From: Xenococcaceae cyanobacterium MO_167.B27
Lineage (GTDB): Bacteria > Cyanobacteriota > Cyanobacteriia > Cyanobacteriales > Xenococcaceae
Length of the DNA stretch: 58,523 nt
Assembly: GCA_030065935.1 (NCBI GenBank)
Contig: JASJCP010000022.1
Coordinates: 1 to 58,523, forward strand
Reading direction: 5' to 3'
Below are positions 44,093 to 52,436 of this stretch, one piece after another; positions within the stretch are counted from its first letter, which is position 1; each line of letters opens with the position of its first letter. The notes under the pieces were generated by a model that saw only the letters and a program-made list of their open reading frames with translations, had not been told where the DNA came from and made no database searches. The position numbers and the translations under genes are program-made.

Positions 44093-44317
44093 ATGACTAA
44101 AAACAAACTTAGCAATCAAATTGAATTAGAAAAAGCAACAGAAAAATTGGGAACCGAAGCTATGGAGTTAGGACTTATTTCTAATTTTGTGGTTCGTTAT
44201 TTCCCAGATTGTTGGGAGTTTTACATTGAATCGAACTTTTTTACGCCACCAGAAGCATACCTTTATCTCAAGAAATTACTCCAATTAAATCTCAATTTTA
44301 AGGAGATGCCCCAATGA
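44093..44317 (+). CDS. Second copy of the 74-residue PTOX-operon protein
   Basis: 74 residues, differing from the copy at 41612 at only about eight positions, all near the ends, with the central part (KATEKLGTEAMELGLISNFV) unchanged. AGGAGA site present. It still overlaps the start of the following PTOX by ATGA, but that PTOX is broken. Retention of this frame while its partner decayed may mean selection, or simply a recent duplication. Confidence 0.7.
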   Translation: MTKNKLSNQIELEKATEKLGTEAMELGLISNFVVRYFPDCWEFYIESNFFTPPEAYLYLKKLLQLNLNFKEMPQ

Positions 44318-44850
44318 TTCGCCTTTTAGTCAACTCTTTAGGATTCATGATCGACCAATTTTACCAAAATCGCTGGTATCCTCGGTTTTATGTTTTAGAA
44401 ACAATCCCATCTACTGATTATCTGTTAGGGAGGCGATCACCACTGGCTTGACAGTTTTATAGCCCACCATGCTGCCTTAGTTTACTATTGGGTCATCGTC
44501 CTACTATATTTAATCAGACCCCAATCTGCTTAGTATTTCGCCAAATTAGTAAAACTGCAAGCCTACGATACATACGACACTTTTTGAAAGAACAAGGGGA
44601 TGAACTCAAAGCTAAGATAGCTCCCCCAATAGCTGTTAACTATTACCGTGATGGCGACCTATATATGTTTGATGAAATTCAAATCTCTCGCCCACCCAGA
44701 GAACATCCCCCAATAATTAAAACCAATTCTGAAAAGTCAAGCTACAGATGGGGAAGTGGGGAAGTGGGGAAGTGGGGATTGCTATTAGATGGGTTATTTG
44801 TAGCAAGTCTAAATAGAAATGGTATAAAACCCTAAGAGAAATTTCTCATT
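44314..44850 (+). pseudogene. PTOX pseudogene
   Basis: Starts MIRLLVNSLGFMIDQFYQNR and keeps RWYPRFYVLET, then loses about 120 bp, including the NELHH motif. The later frame keeps HFLKEQGDELKAKIAPPIAV and GDLYMFDEI. At IIKT it is interrupted by a 100-bp MITE-like insert (44722-44824), after which CTAAGAG continues. The di-iron motif DEAEH is lost. Confidence 0.88.
44722..44824. mobile_element. MITE-like element, ACCA-TTCT family, copy 2, inserted in PTOX pseudogene
   Basis: Termini ACCAATTCTGAAAAGTCAAG and, inverted, ACCATTTCTATTTAGACTTG match copy 1 at 12693-12863. The interior is GGGGAAGT repeated. Comparison with the intact PTOX copy gives the empty site; TAAA flanks both sides. Confidence 0.65.
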
Positions 44851-44877
44851 AAATTATTGCATCTTCTTCAAAACACC

Positions 44878-44926
44878 TCACAACATCCTCAAACTTTTGA
44901 CCTAATTTCAAAGTGAACTTAGAGCA
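44878..44926 (+). promoter_or_regulatory. Upstream block shared by nifJ and the nor remnant
   Basis: 49 bp beginning TCACAAC and containing CCTCAAACTTTTG; 42 of 49 positions match 49722-49770. TCAAACTTTTGA is close to a palindrome. It lies about 50 bp before the nifJ start at 44979. Probably a promoter/operator for coordinated control, or a copied promoter. Confidence 0.45.
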
Positions 44927-44978
44927 GTGCAACTATACAAACTATACAACTGTTCTGACTACGAGAGAGAGGTTAGTT

Positions 44979-47900
44979 ATGGTGCGCTCGCCTGTTAGAG
45001 AAACAACCAAAATCCAAAGTAAAACCTTTGCTACCCTTGATGGTAACGAAGCAGTTGCTCGTGTAGTTTATCCCCTTAATGAAGTAATTGCGATTTATCC
45101 TATTACTCCCTCTTCGCCGATGGCTGAATGGGCTGATAATTGGTCATCTCATGGTAAAAAAAATCTTTGGGGTACTGTGCCGACAGTGGTAGAAATGCAG
45201 AGTGAGGGAGGAGTTGCAGGTGCAGTTCACGGCGCATTACAGACGGGTTCGCTGACAACTACTTTTACTGCATCTCAGGGATTGTTGTTGATGATTCCCA
45301 ATATGTATAAGATAGCTGGGGAACTTACACCAACAGTATTTCATGTTGCAGCCCGTTCTATCGCAGCACAAGCTCTTTCTATTTTTGGCGATCATAGTGA
45401 TGTGATGGCGACTCGCGCTACAGGTTTTGCCCTGCTGTGTTCGGCATCAGTACAGGAAGCTCAAGATATGGCTTTAATTGCTACTGCTGCAACTTTAAGA
45501 TCGCGCATTCCCTTTTTACATTTCTTTGATGGTTTTCGCACTTCCCACGAAATTCAAAAGATCGAATTGTTAAACGAAGAGGTAATGCGATCGCTCATTT
45601 CAGAAGATGATATCATTGCCCATCGTCAAAGAGCTTTAACTCCAGATCGCCCTGTAATTAGAGGTACAGCACAAAACCCCGATATTTATTTTCAAGCTAG
45701 GGAAACAGTTAATCCTTATTATCAAGCTTGTCCAGAAATTACTCAAACAGTAATGGATGAGTTTGCCCAACTTACAGGAAGACAATACAAATTATTTGAA
45801 TATTATGGCGACACGGAAGCTGAAAGAATAATTGTCTTGATGGGTTCGGGATGTGAAGCGGTACAAGAAACAGTAGATTATCTCAATCAACAGGGTGAAA
45901 AAGTAGGTGTTGTCAAAGTCAGGTTATATCGTCCTTTCGATACCCAAAGATTTATAGCTGCATTACCTAAAACTGTTAAAAGTATAGCCGTTCTTGATCG
46001 CACCAAAGAACCAGGTAGTGCAGGAGAACCATTGTATCTAGATGTAGTTAATGCCCTTGTAGAGACGGGAAATAGGAAGTCTCTACCGAAGGTTGTTGGA
46101 GGAAGATACGGACTATCTTCTAAAGAATTTACTCCAGCCATGATTAAAGGAGTATTCGATAATCTCAATTCCCCCCTTAATAAGGGGGAAGCCTTACCGA
46201 AAAATCATTTCACTATCGGTATTAATGACGATCTAACTCAGACTAGCCTAGAATACAATCCAGCATTTTCTACTGAACCAGAAGATATTGTCCGCGCTAT
46301 CTTCTATGGTTTAGGTTCGGATGGAACTGTTGGAGCGAATAAAAACACCATTAAAATTATTGGCGAGTCAACGGATAATTATGCTCAAGGCTACTTTGTC
46401 TATGACTCCAAGAAATCTGGTTCTGTTACAGTTTCTCACCTGCGCTTTGGTTCGCAAGCAATTCATTCTACCTATTTAGTTAATAAAGCCAGCTTTGTCG
46501 GCTGTCATCAGTGGCATTTTCTAGAAAAATTACCTATTCTCGATGCCATTGAACCAGGGGGAATTTTCTTGCTCAATAGTCCTTATAATCAAGATGAACT
46601 TTGGAATCAATTACCCCAGCAAATACAACAGCAAATTATCCATAAGCAATTAAATTTCTACGCTATCAATGCTTATAAAGTTGCTCGTGAAGCAGGAATG
46701 GGTGGCAGAATTAACACGGTAATGCAGGTATGTTTCTTTGCTTTATCTGGGGTGCTACCTAAAGAAGAAGCGATCGCAGCTATTAAACAATCAATTCGCA
46801 AAACCTACGGTAAAAAAGGCGAAGAAATTGTCAACATGAATCTGAAAGCTGTAGATGCAACTTTAGATAATTTGTATGAAGTTGAAGAACGATCCCCCCT
46901 AACCCCCCTGAATAAGGGAGAAGAATCCCCCCTAACCCCCCTTAAGAAGGGTGGAATAAATCCTGAATTTGTACAAGAAGTATTAGGAAAAGCGATCGCT
47001 CGTGAAGGAGATAGCATCCCTGTAAGTGCTTTACCCTGCGACGGTACTTATCCTACTGGCACTTCCAAGCTAGAAAAACGCAATATTGCCCAAGAAATAC
47101 CTGTTTGGGATACTGATGTTTGCGTTCAATGTGGTAAATGTGTCATGGTGTGTCCTCATGCAGTAATTCGTAGTAAAGTTTACGAACCTGAGCAACTAGA
47201 AAATGCACCAGCTAGCTTTAAGAGTGCCAATGCTAGAGAACATGACTGGAAGGGATTAAAATTTACTATCCAAGTAGCAGCCGAAGATTGTACAGGATGC
47301 GGTATCTGCGTTGATGTATGTCCTGCTAAAAATAAATCTCAACCGCGCTTTAAAGCCATTAATATGCAGCCTCAGTTACCTTTACGGGAACAAGAGCAAG
47401 AAAACTGGGATTTCTTCTTAAATATTCCTAATCCAGACCGTACTAAGTTAAATTTGCATAAAATTAGTCAACAGCAGATGCAAGAACCACTGTTTGAATT
47501 CTCTGGTGCTTGTGCAGGATGTGGCGAAACTCCTTATCTAAAATTAATGAGTCAACTATTTGGCGATCGCGCGATCGTTGCTAATGCTACTGGTTGTTCT
47601 TCCATCTATGGTGGTAACTTACCTACTACTCCCTGGACGCATAATGCAGAAGGTAGGGGTGTGGCTTGGTCAAATTCCCTCTTTGAAGATAATGCCGAAT
47701 TTGGCTTAGGATTCCGCATTTCCATCGATAAACAGGCTCAATTTGCTGCTGAGTTGCTTAAATCTCTAGCAAGTGAAGTAGGAGAAGAATTAGCAGCCAG
47801 TATCTTAAACGCAGAACAAAAAGATGAAGCGGATATCTGCGAACAGCGTGATCGTGTTGCTCAACTAAAACAAAAACTCCAAAACCTACTAACCACTAAC

Positions 47901-48617
47901 AACTACCCACTAACAACCAAAATCAAACAACTTCTATCCCTAGCCGACTATATGGTTAAAAAAAGCGTTTGGATCGTCGGTGGTGATGGTTGGGGTTACG
48001 ACATTGGTTATGGTGGACTAGATCATGTTCTTGCTAGTGGACGGAATGTAAATATTCTGGTCATGGATACAGAAGTATATTCCAATACGGGTGGTCAAAT
48101 GTCGAAAGCTACCCCTAGAGGTGCAGTAGCTAAATTTGCTGCTGGTGGTAAACCTGCACCGAAAAAAGACCTTGGTTTAATGGCAATGACCTATGGTAAT
48201 GTCTATGTCGCCAGTGTTGCTATGGGTGCAAGAGACGAACATACTCTTAAAGCTTTTCTCGAAGCAGAAGCTTATGAAGGAGTATCTTTAATTATTGCTT
48301 ACTCCCACTGTATTGCTCACGGTATCAATATGACTACCGCTATGCAACAGCAAAAAGCTTTAGTTGATTCGGGACGCTGGTTACTTTACCGCTATGACCC
48401 CAGACGCACCAAAAAAGGTGAAAATCCCTTGCTACTTGACAGTAGATTGCCAAAAAAACTAGTAGAACAATCTATGTATGCGGAAAACCGCTTCCGAATG
48501 TTAATGCACTCCCAACCCGAAGCAGCTAAAAAACTTATGCAACAAGCACAAGAAGATGTGAATACCCGCTATGCTATGTATCAGTATTTAGCAGCAAGGC
48601 AAATGGATAATGGTTAG
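44979..48617 (+). CDS. nifJ: Pyruvate:ferredoxin/flavodoxin oxidoreductase
   Basis: 1212 residues from MVRSPVRETTKIQ (GAGAGAGG site in front); the frame is open upstream to 44913. Order of domains: pyruvate-binding domain I (PLNEVIAIYPITPSSPMAEW), domain II, gamma domain (DNYAQGYFVYDSKKSGSVTV), two 4Fe-4S motifs (CVQCGKCVMVCPH, CTGCGICVDVCPA), and the TPP domain (GDGWGYDIGYGGLDH, NTGGQMSKATPRGA). Converts pyruvate and CoA to acetyl-CoA and CO2, reducing ferredoxin or flavodoxin, for fermentation or nitrogen fixation. Three repeat-derived stretches are inserted in frame at 46169-46190, 46891-46955 and 47881-47920. Confidence 0.95.
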   Translation: MVRSPVRETTKIQSKTFATLDGNEAVARVVYPLNEVIAIYPITPSSPMAEWADNWSSHGKKNLWGTVPTVVEMQSEGGVAGAVHGALQTGSLTTTFTASQGLLLMIPNMYKIAGELTPTVFHVAARSIAAQALSIFGDHSDVMATRATGFALLCSASVQEAQDMALIATAATLRSRIPFLHFFDGFRTSHEIQKIELLNEEVMRSLISEDDIIAHRQRALTPDRPVIRGTAQNPDIYFQARETVNPYYQACPEITQTVMDEFAQLTGRQYKLFEYYGDTEAERIIVLMGSGCEAVQETVDYLNQQGEKVGVVKVRLYRPFDTQRFIAALPKTVKSIAVLDRTKEPGSAGEPLYLDVVNALVETGNRKSLPKVVGGRYGLSSKEFTPAMIKGVFDNLNSPLNKGEALPKNHFTIGINDDLTQTSLEYNPAFSTEPEDIVRAIFYGLGSDGTVGANKNTIKIIGESTDNYAQGYFVYDSKKSGSVTVSHLRFGSQAIHSTYLVNKASFVGCHQWHFLEKLPILDAIEPGGIFLLNSPYNQDELWNQLPQQIQQQIIHKQLNFYAINAYKVAREAGMGGRINTVMQVCFFALSGVLPKEEAIAAIKQSIRKTYGKKGEEIVNMNLKAVDATLDNLYEVEERSPLTPLNKGEESPLTPLKKGGINPEFVQEVLGKAIAREGDSIPVSALPCDGTYPTGTSKLEKRNIAQEIPVWDTDVCVQCGKCVMVCPHAVIRSKVYEPEQLENAPASFKSANAREHDWKGLKFTIQVAAEDCTGCGICVDVCPAKNKSQPRFKAINMQPQLPLREQEQENWDFFLNIPNPDRTKLNLHKISQQQMQEPLFEFSGACAGCGETPYLKLMSQLFGDRAIVANATGCSSIYGGNLPTTPWTHNAEGRGVAWSNSLFEDNAEFGLGFRISIDKQAQFAAELLKSLASEVGEELAASILNAEQKDEADICEQRDRVAQLKQKLQNLLTTNNYPLTTKIKQLLSLADYMVKKSVWIVGGDGWGYDIGYGGLDHVLASGRNVNILVMDTEVYSNTGGQMSKATPRGAVAKFAAGGKPAPKKDLGLMAMTYGNVYVASVAMGARDEHTLKAFLEAEAYEGVSLIIAYSHCIAHGINMTTAMQQQKALVDSGRWLLYRYDPRRTKKGENPLLLDSRLPKKLVEQSMYAENRFRMLMHSQPEAAKKLMQQAQEDVNTRYAMYQYLAARQMDNG
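46169..46190. repeat. C/G-palindrome inside nifJ (first)
   Basis: TTCCCCCC and GGGGGAA arms around TTAATAA, encoding NSPLNKGE between conserved parts of NifJ. Same family as the copy at 46891. Confidence 0.65.
46891..46955. repeat. Double C/G-palindrome inside nifJ (second)
   Basis: Two adjacent units of CCCCCCTAACCCCCCT followed by AAGGG-type arms encode SPLTPLNKGE and SPLTPLKKGG, directly after VEER and before INPEFVQ. This is a well-known dispersed cyanobacterial palindrome placed in a protein loop. Confidence 0.75.
47881..47920. repeat. Heptamer-type tandem repeat inside nifJ
   Basis: ACTAACCACTAACAACT-type units identical in style to intergenic STRR arrays encode LLTTNNYPLTTK in NifJ, before KQLLSLADYMVKKS. 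Confidence 0.65.
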
Positions 48618-48687
48618 TTAGTAGTTAGTAGTTAGTGGTTAGTGGTTAGTAGCGATCGCTTTTTAACGAATTTTGTTTGTTAAATGC

Positions 48688-49626
48688 TCAAGTATAAAAA
48701 GTAGCCAAAATCCCTTGTAATTTTTGGAAAAGCTCAACTGAAGCATCAATCTCGTCTTTTTTGATAGAAACGCTTTCGACATTTATCCCCAAAGGAATTT
48801 TGGAAGGCTCTACAGACTCTAAAATTTGCCTCAAAGTCGAGCAACAAACTTCCATCGATTTCTCAAGTGGAGACTGAGCGGAGAAAATTTCTCGTTCGGT
48901 TTCTAAAGGGAAATTTACTCCCAACCACTTTAAAAAGTTTAAAGTCTTCGGATGTCCGCAAGGAGCAAATGTCAAAATAATTCGGACAGGAGATAAATTG
49001 AGTTTCTGACATTGCTGGGAGTAGTCTTGAAGTAGCTTGATAGTTGCTTTGGGCTGATACACTACTTGAGAGGTAAAAAATTGCATTCCCCAACGGGATT
49101 TTTCAATTAATTTAAGATGTTCATTGCCCTTGCTAAGATGACGTTCCGCAATAGTTACGCCACCAAAAACAAAATCGTACTGGTGTTTATTGGTTACTTG
49201 AGCAGCTTGGGATAAGGTAAGTCCTGGGTAAGTCATTTTGGATGTAGAACCACCTACAAAGGTAAGATAGTGCAAACCAAATTGCTGCCAAGATTGGTCA
49301 AGCCAGGTGGGAAAATCTGCTTTCGGCTGATGGACAACACACTTATAATTAATAATTTCCTTACCTGTCAACTTGTGAAGGATTTGGGCATATTTTCTAG
49401 AATCTATAATTGGCAAAAAAGGAAAAGGTCTTGATATTTGAGTTCTACCCTCTTCGTCCTGGATATCATAAACGTTAATAGCGTCTGGCTTTAAGCTGGA
49501 TAATCTTGCTGTCAGTTTTTCCGCGATCGCATATAGCTTTGCTGTCGATGTACCCTGGCGTGGAGGAGTAGTACCGTATAGATATAATCCTCTTTGAGTA
49601 TCCAGTAGTTTTGATTTTAATTCCAT
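48688..49626 (-). CDS. Methylenetetrahydrofolate reductase-like (MetF-fold) protein
   Basis: 312 residues. LYLYGTTPPRQGT at the start, DAINVYDIQDEEGRT, HYLTFVGGSTSK, FVFGGVTIAERHLSKGNEH, WGMQFFTSQVVY and ILTFAPCGHPKTLNFLKWLG follow the TIM-barrel pattern of the MTHFR superfamily. It is shorter and divergent, so the reaction is uncertain. The 3' end faces nifJ across a TTAGTGG repeat (48614-48652). Confidence 0.75.
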   Translation of the reverse strand: MELKSKLLDTQRGLYLYGTTPPRQGTSTAKLYAIAEKLTARLSSLKPDAINVYDIQDEEGRTQISRPFPFLPIIDSRKYAQILHKLTGKEIINYKCVVHQPKADFPTWLDQSWQQFGLHYLTFVGGSTSKMTYPGLTLSQAAQVTNKHQYDFVFGGVTIAERHLSKGNEHLKLIEKSRWGMQFFTSQVVYQPKATIKLLQDYSQQCQKLNLSPVRIILTFAPCGHPKTLNFLKWLGVNFPLETEREIFSAQSPLEKSMEVCCSTLRQILESVEPSKIPLGINVESVSIKKDEIDASVELFQKLQGILATFYT

Positions 49627-49721
49627 ATAAGAATTATATGTAGCCTAAGTAAAATCAATTGTACAGCAGCAGCAATAGTTTATAAGTTATTTTTATTGAG
49701 AACAGAGGCTCGTTCTTCTCT

Positions 49722-49770
49722 TCACAAGTTCCTCAAACTTTTGCACTAACTTCAAATTAAACTCAGAGCA
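49722..49770 (+). promoter_or_regulatory. Second copy of the nifJ upstream block, before nor remnant
   Basis: Matches 44878-44926 at 42 of 49 positions, including an unbroken 13-bp CCTCAAACTTTTG. Lies 41 bp upstream of the GTG at 49811. Confidence 0.45.
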
Positions 49771-49810
49771 TTAACACTGCATAAGTACCCGATGTACAAT
49801 CGATTACTTA

Positions 49811-50092
49811 GTGGAGACAGGGAATAGCAGTGCGATCGCTACTTTTCTCTTTATTCCCAGTGGTTTTTATCAATTGGTTGCCTCGGTTAATTACGGTACT
49901 TGGTATGCCCGTAGTGCAGCAGTAATTCATAGTCCTTGGATGCACTGGACAGTATGGCTGCGAATACCTGGGGATATTCTGTTTTCTTTAGGTGCTGTAG
50001 CCCTATTTGTCTTCACACTTCGCGCTGTGATTAGTATCTTTCGCCATTCGGAATCAACTACTCAAACTCTTCGGACTTTAGTAAATCGTTAG
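49811..50092 (+). pseudogene. Nitric oxide reductase (NorB-type) C-terminal remnant
   Basis: 93 codons from GTG. FIPSGFYQLVASVNYGTWYA, RSAAVIHSPWMHWTVWLRIPGDILFSLGAVAL correspond to the last two membrane segments of the haem-copper nitric oxide reductase large subunit (quinol type). The rest of a protein of several hundred residues is absent, so this is a deletion remnant. It could still be expressed from the promoter-like block in front. Followed closely by the bactofilin-like gene. Confidence 0.7.
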
Positions 50093-50129
50093 GAGTAATT
50101 AATTTAATTGTAGAGAAGGAGAAGATAAA

Positions 50130-51020
50130 ATGAGTTGGCACAAAATTAAACCACTAATCTTAGCTTTTTTCGCAGCTTTCGTACTGATTTTTGTTACTGG
50201 AGTTGCTGTGGCTAATAATGAAAGTGATATCCACATTTTCAAAGTGGGTACTGATATTATAGTTCCCGAAAAACAAATTATGACTGATGCTGTAGCTATT
50301 AGTGGTAATGTGACAATCCTGAATGAGGGACAAGTTACCAACGATGCTGTGGCTATTGGTGGTGATGTAATTCTCAAGCCTAATGCTTATGTTGGAGGGG
50401 ACGCAGTAGCCATTGGCGGACAGGTTATTAAAGAAGAAGGTGCAATTGTTGATGGTAGTGAAGTAGCCATAGTACCATTCGAGGGCTTTGGGTTATTTGG
50501 CACTCTTTATTTAACCAACGCCTTCTTCTCCCTACTCTCTCTAGTAGTTGTCTTTGCTTTTGGGGTATTTTTACTATTACTACTTCCAGGTCACATTCAA
50601 AGCATTACTGCAACCATGTACCAACATCCATTTAAAAGTGGAATGTGGGGTTTAGGTGCTATTGTAGCGATTACCCTGTTTATTGCTCTGTTTGCTGGTA
50701 GTGTCTTTGGTTTCTTGCTAATTCCCATTGCTCATTTAGCCTTTGCTGTAGCTGGGTTGCTAGGTGCGATTGCCACAGGTTTATGGATTGGTAAGAAAGT
50801 TTTTCCTCACAGAGAAACGGCTTTTATTCCGTTTGTAGTAGGAATGCTGATTTTAGCTGTAATTACTCTCATTCCCATTGCTGGAGGATTAATTATCTTA
50901 ATGCTCAATCTGTTTGGCTTCGGTGCAGTATTATTATCCCGAGTCGGCACAGTGGAGCCAGAAAAAATCAAAAAACGATTCGACCAGTTAGAAGGTACTA
51001 TACAGCCATCGGGAACTTGA
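50130..51020 (+). CDS. Bactofilin-like/polymer-forming membrane protein
   Basis: 296 residues. A signal peptide or anchor (about 8-28) is followed by bactofilin-like beta-helix turns (DAVAISGNVTILNEGQVTND, AVAIGGDVILKPNAYVGGDA). Then four or five membrane helices span about 120-265, with a short charged tail ending PEKIKKRFDQLEGTIQPSGT. Predicted membrane-anchored scaffold; function unknown. AAGGAG ribosome site. Its TGA stop (51018-51020) lies inside TTGACACTC, the right terminus of the TnpB element to its right, so the C-terminus may be shortened or altered. Confidence 0.78.
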   Translation: MSWHKIKPLILAFFAAFVLIFVTGVAVANNESDIHIFKVGTDIIVPEKQIMTDAVAISGNVTILNEGQVTNDAVAIGGDVILKPNAYVGGDAVAIGGQVIKEEGAIVDGSEVAIVPFEGFGLFGTLYLTNAFFSLLSLVVVFAFGVFLLLLLPGHIQSITATMYQHPFKSGMWGLGAIVAITLFIALFAGSVFGFLLIPIAHLAFAVAGLLGAIATGLWIGKKVFPHRETAFIPFVVGMLILAVITLIPIAGGLIILMLNLFGFGAVLLSRVGTVEPEKIKKRFDQLEGTIQPSGT

Positions 51021-51240
51021 CACTCATGGGATAACCGCTTGCGGAAAGAGCGCATGATTCTTGACTCATCGACTCTTAACTAGACATAACCCGAAAGTTA
51101 TGCCCCCGTCAGACCGTCTCTGCAAGCTTTCTTACGACAATCGCTCATGGGGGAAAGCCAAGGGGCTGACACCTGAACCAAGTTCAGGTGCTTGAACGCC
51201 CCGTCCAAGACCGCGTTGTCGCGCTTTTCTTGAACGGTAT
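51017..51240 (-). ncRNA. Probable omega/reRNA scaffold overlapping the tnpB 3' end
   Basis: The minus strand contains CGCGGTCTTGG...CCCCCATGAGCG and, lower, hairpin GCATAACTTTCGGGTTATGTC-like pairing, then GCGCTC..GAGTGTCAA. The first motif is shared with the solo end at 36895-37019. The last codons of tnpB fall inside it, as is normal for these elements. Confidence 0.5.
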
Positions 51241-52390
51241 GCCCTACCGCCCTTTGCCCTCTCTGCATGATGATTTTCGCGCTGTTAGTATCTCTCGATT
51301 CAGTATGATTACAAAATTGACAAATATGAAGACGTTGATTTAAGGTCTTTTTGCCTGTACGTTGACCACAATTACTACATTCTTGAGAAGTAAAATTTTT
51401 ATCAACTTTTAGGTAAAACCTACCTCTTTTCCAGCACACAAAAGGGAGTATTTCATTGATAAACCCCCCAATTCCTGAATCGAGAGACGAAAGAGCAAAT
51501 AATCCTCTCGACCAAGATTTAAAGTTAATATCTTCAACAAAAATATTATCAGCTTGCTCACAGAGATAATGGGCTAACTTAAATAACCAATCGCGTCTAG
51601 TATTGGCTACTTTTTCGTTAAATTTAGCTATCTTGTTTTGAAGTTTTAACCAATTATTCGAGCCTTTAGTTTTCTTCTTAAGTCGTCGTTGGAGCAATTT
51701 CAGCTTTCTCAACTTGCTTCTAAGAAATTTTGGACTCTTGATTAATTCTTCAAATGAAGTAGCTACAAAACTTTTGATTCCTGCATCTAGACCCAATGAT
51801 ATTTTTCCTGGTATAGGTTCTGGTACTACTTCAGAGGATTGAAATACAATCATTAAATGATAACCAGTGGCACGTCTAACAATTTGAAATTGCTTAGGGG
51901 TAAAGCCAGTGGGATAATCTCTTGATTGTCGTATTCCAATCCAGCCAATGCTAGGGAGTTTAACTCTCCCTATATCTAGGCAATTTTTCCCTAACTGCGG
52001 AAAAATAAAACTCCGAAATCTGTTTTTGGAACGGAATCTAGGAAATCCTCGTTCTGGTACTTTAAAAAAATCAGTCCAAGCTTTATCTAACCTCTTTAAC
52101 ACTTGCTGCAAACATTGAGCGTTTACCAGCTTTAAATGAGGAAATTTCTTTTTAGCTTCAGTTAACGCTTTGGCTTGATTCTTATAGCTAGGGAATGCAG
52201 CATCCGCAGCAATTATATATTCAGAAACTATCGAACAACGATCTATTTTTGATTTCCGCGATTCTAACCAAGCCTTTCTTTCACTATGACCATAGTTATA
52301 AACACTTCGGCAAATATCTAAGTACTGGTCAAACTGTTTGAAAAGCTGTTTAGTTGGCTTAATTTTATAACGGTAAGTAAATTTAATCAT
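51098..52390 (-). CDS. tnpB: TnpB RNA-guided nuclease-family protein
   Basis: 430 residues with complete catalytic set: D in SLGLDAGIKSF, E in IFVEDINFKSW, D in HTESRDTNSAKIIM. Zinc finger CSNCG...CQFCN. The N-terminus MIKFTYRYKIKPTKQLFKQF is typical. The C-terminal 45 residues are encoded within the guide RNA region. Divergent from the 53-residue ORF at 52437. Confidence 0.92.
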   Translation of the reverse strand: MIKFTYRYKIKPTKQLFKQFDQYLDICRSVYNYGHSERKAWLESRKSKIDRCSIVSEYIIAADAAFPSYKNQAKALTEAKKKFPHLKLVNAQCLQQVLKRLDKAWTDFFKVPERGFPRFRSKNRFRSFIFPQLGKNCLDIGRVKLPSIGWIGIRQSRDYPTGFTPKQFQIVRRATGYHLMIVFQSSEVVPEPIPGKISLGLDAGIKSFVATSFEELIKSPKFLRSKLRKLKLLQRRLKKKTKGSNNWLKLQNKIAKFNEKVANTRRDWLFKLAHYLCEQADNIFVEDINFKSWSRGLFALSSLDSGIGGFINEILPFVCWKRGRFYLKVDKNFTSQECSNCGQRTGKKTLNQRLHICQFCNHTESRDTNSAKIIMQRGQRAVGHTVQEKRDNAVLDGAFKHLNLVQVSAPWLSPMSDCRKKACRDGLTGA

Positions 52391-52436
52391 TGCTCCACTG
52401 AATGTTAGAATTATTGTATCACATTATGTGGATACA

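Larger units (their letters stand above)
43922..44850 (+). repeat. Decayed duplication of the PTOX operon
   Basis: The stretch starting TTAAGTTACCTGCTTAAGTT (43925) repeats 41193 onward. It then continues with the end of the 59-mer, the 74-mer gene and a broken PTOX. About 310 bp of the first copy's leader and 59-mer are missing. Confidence 0.85.
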
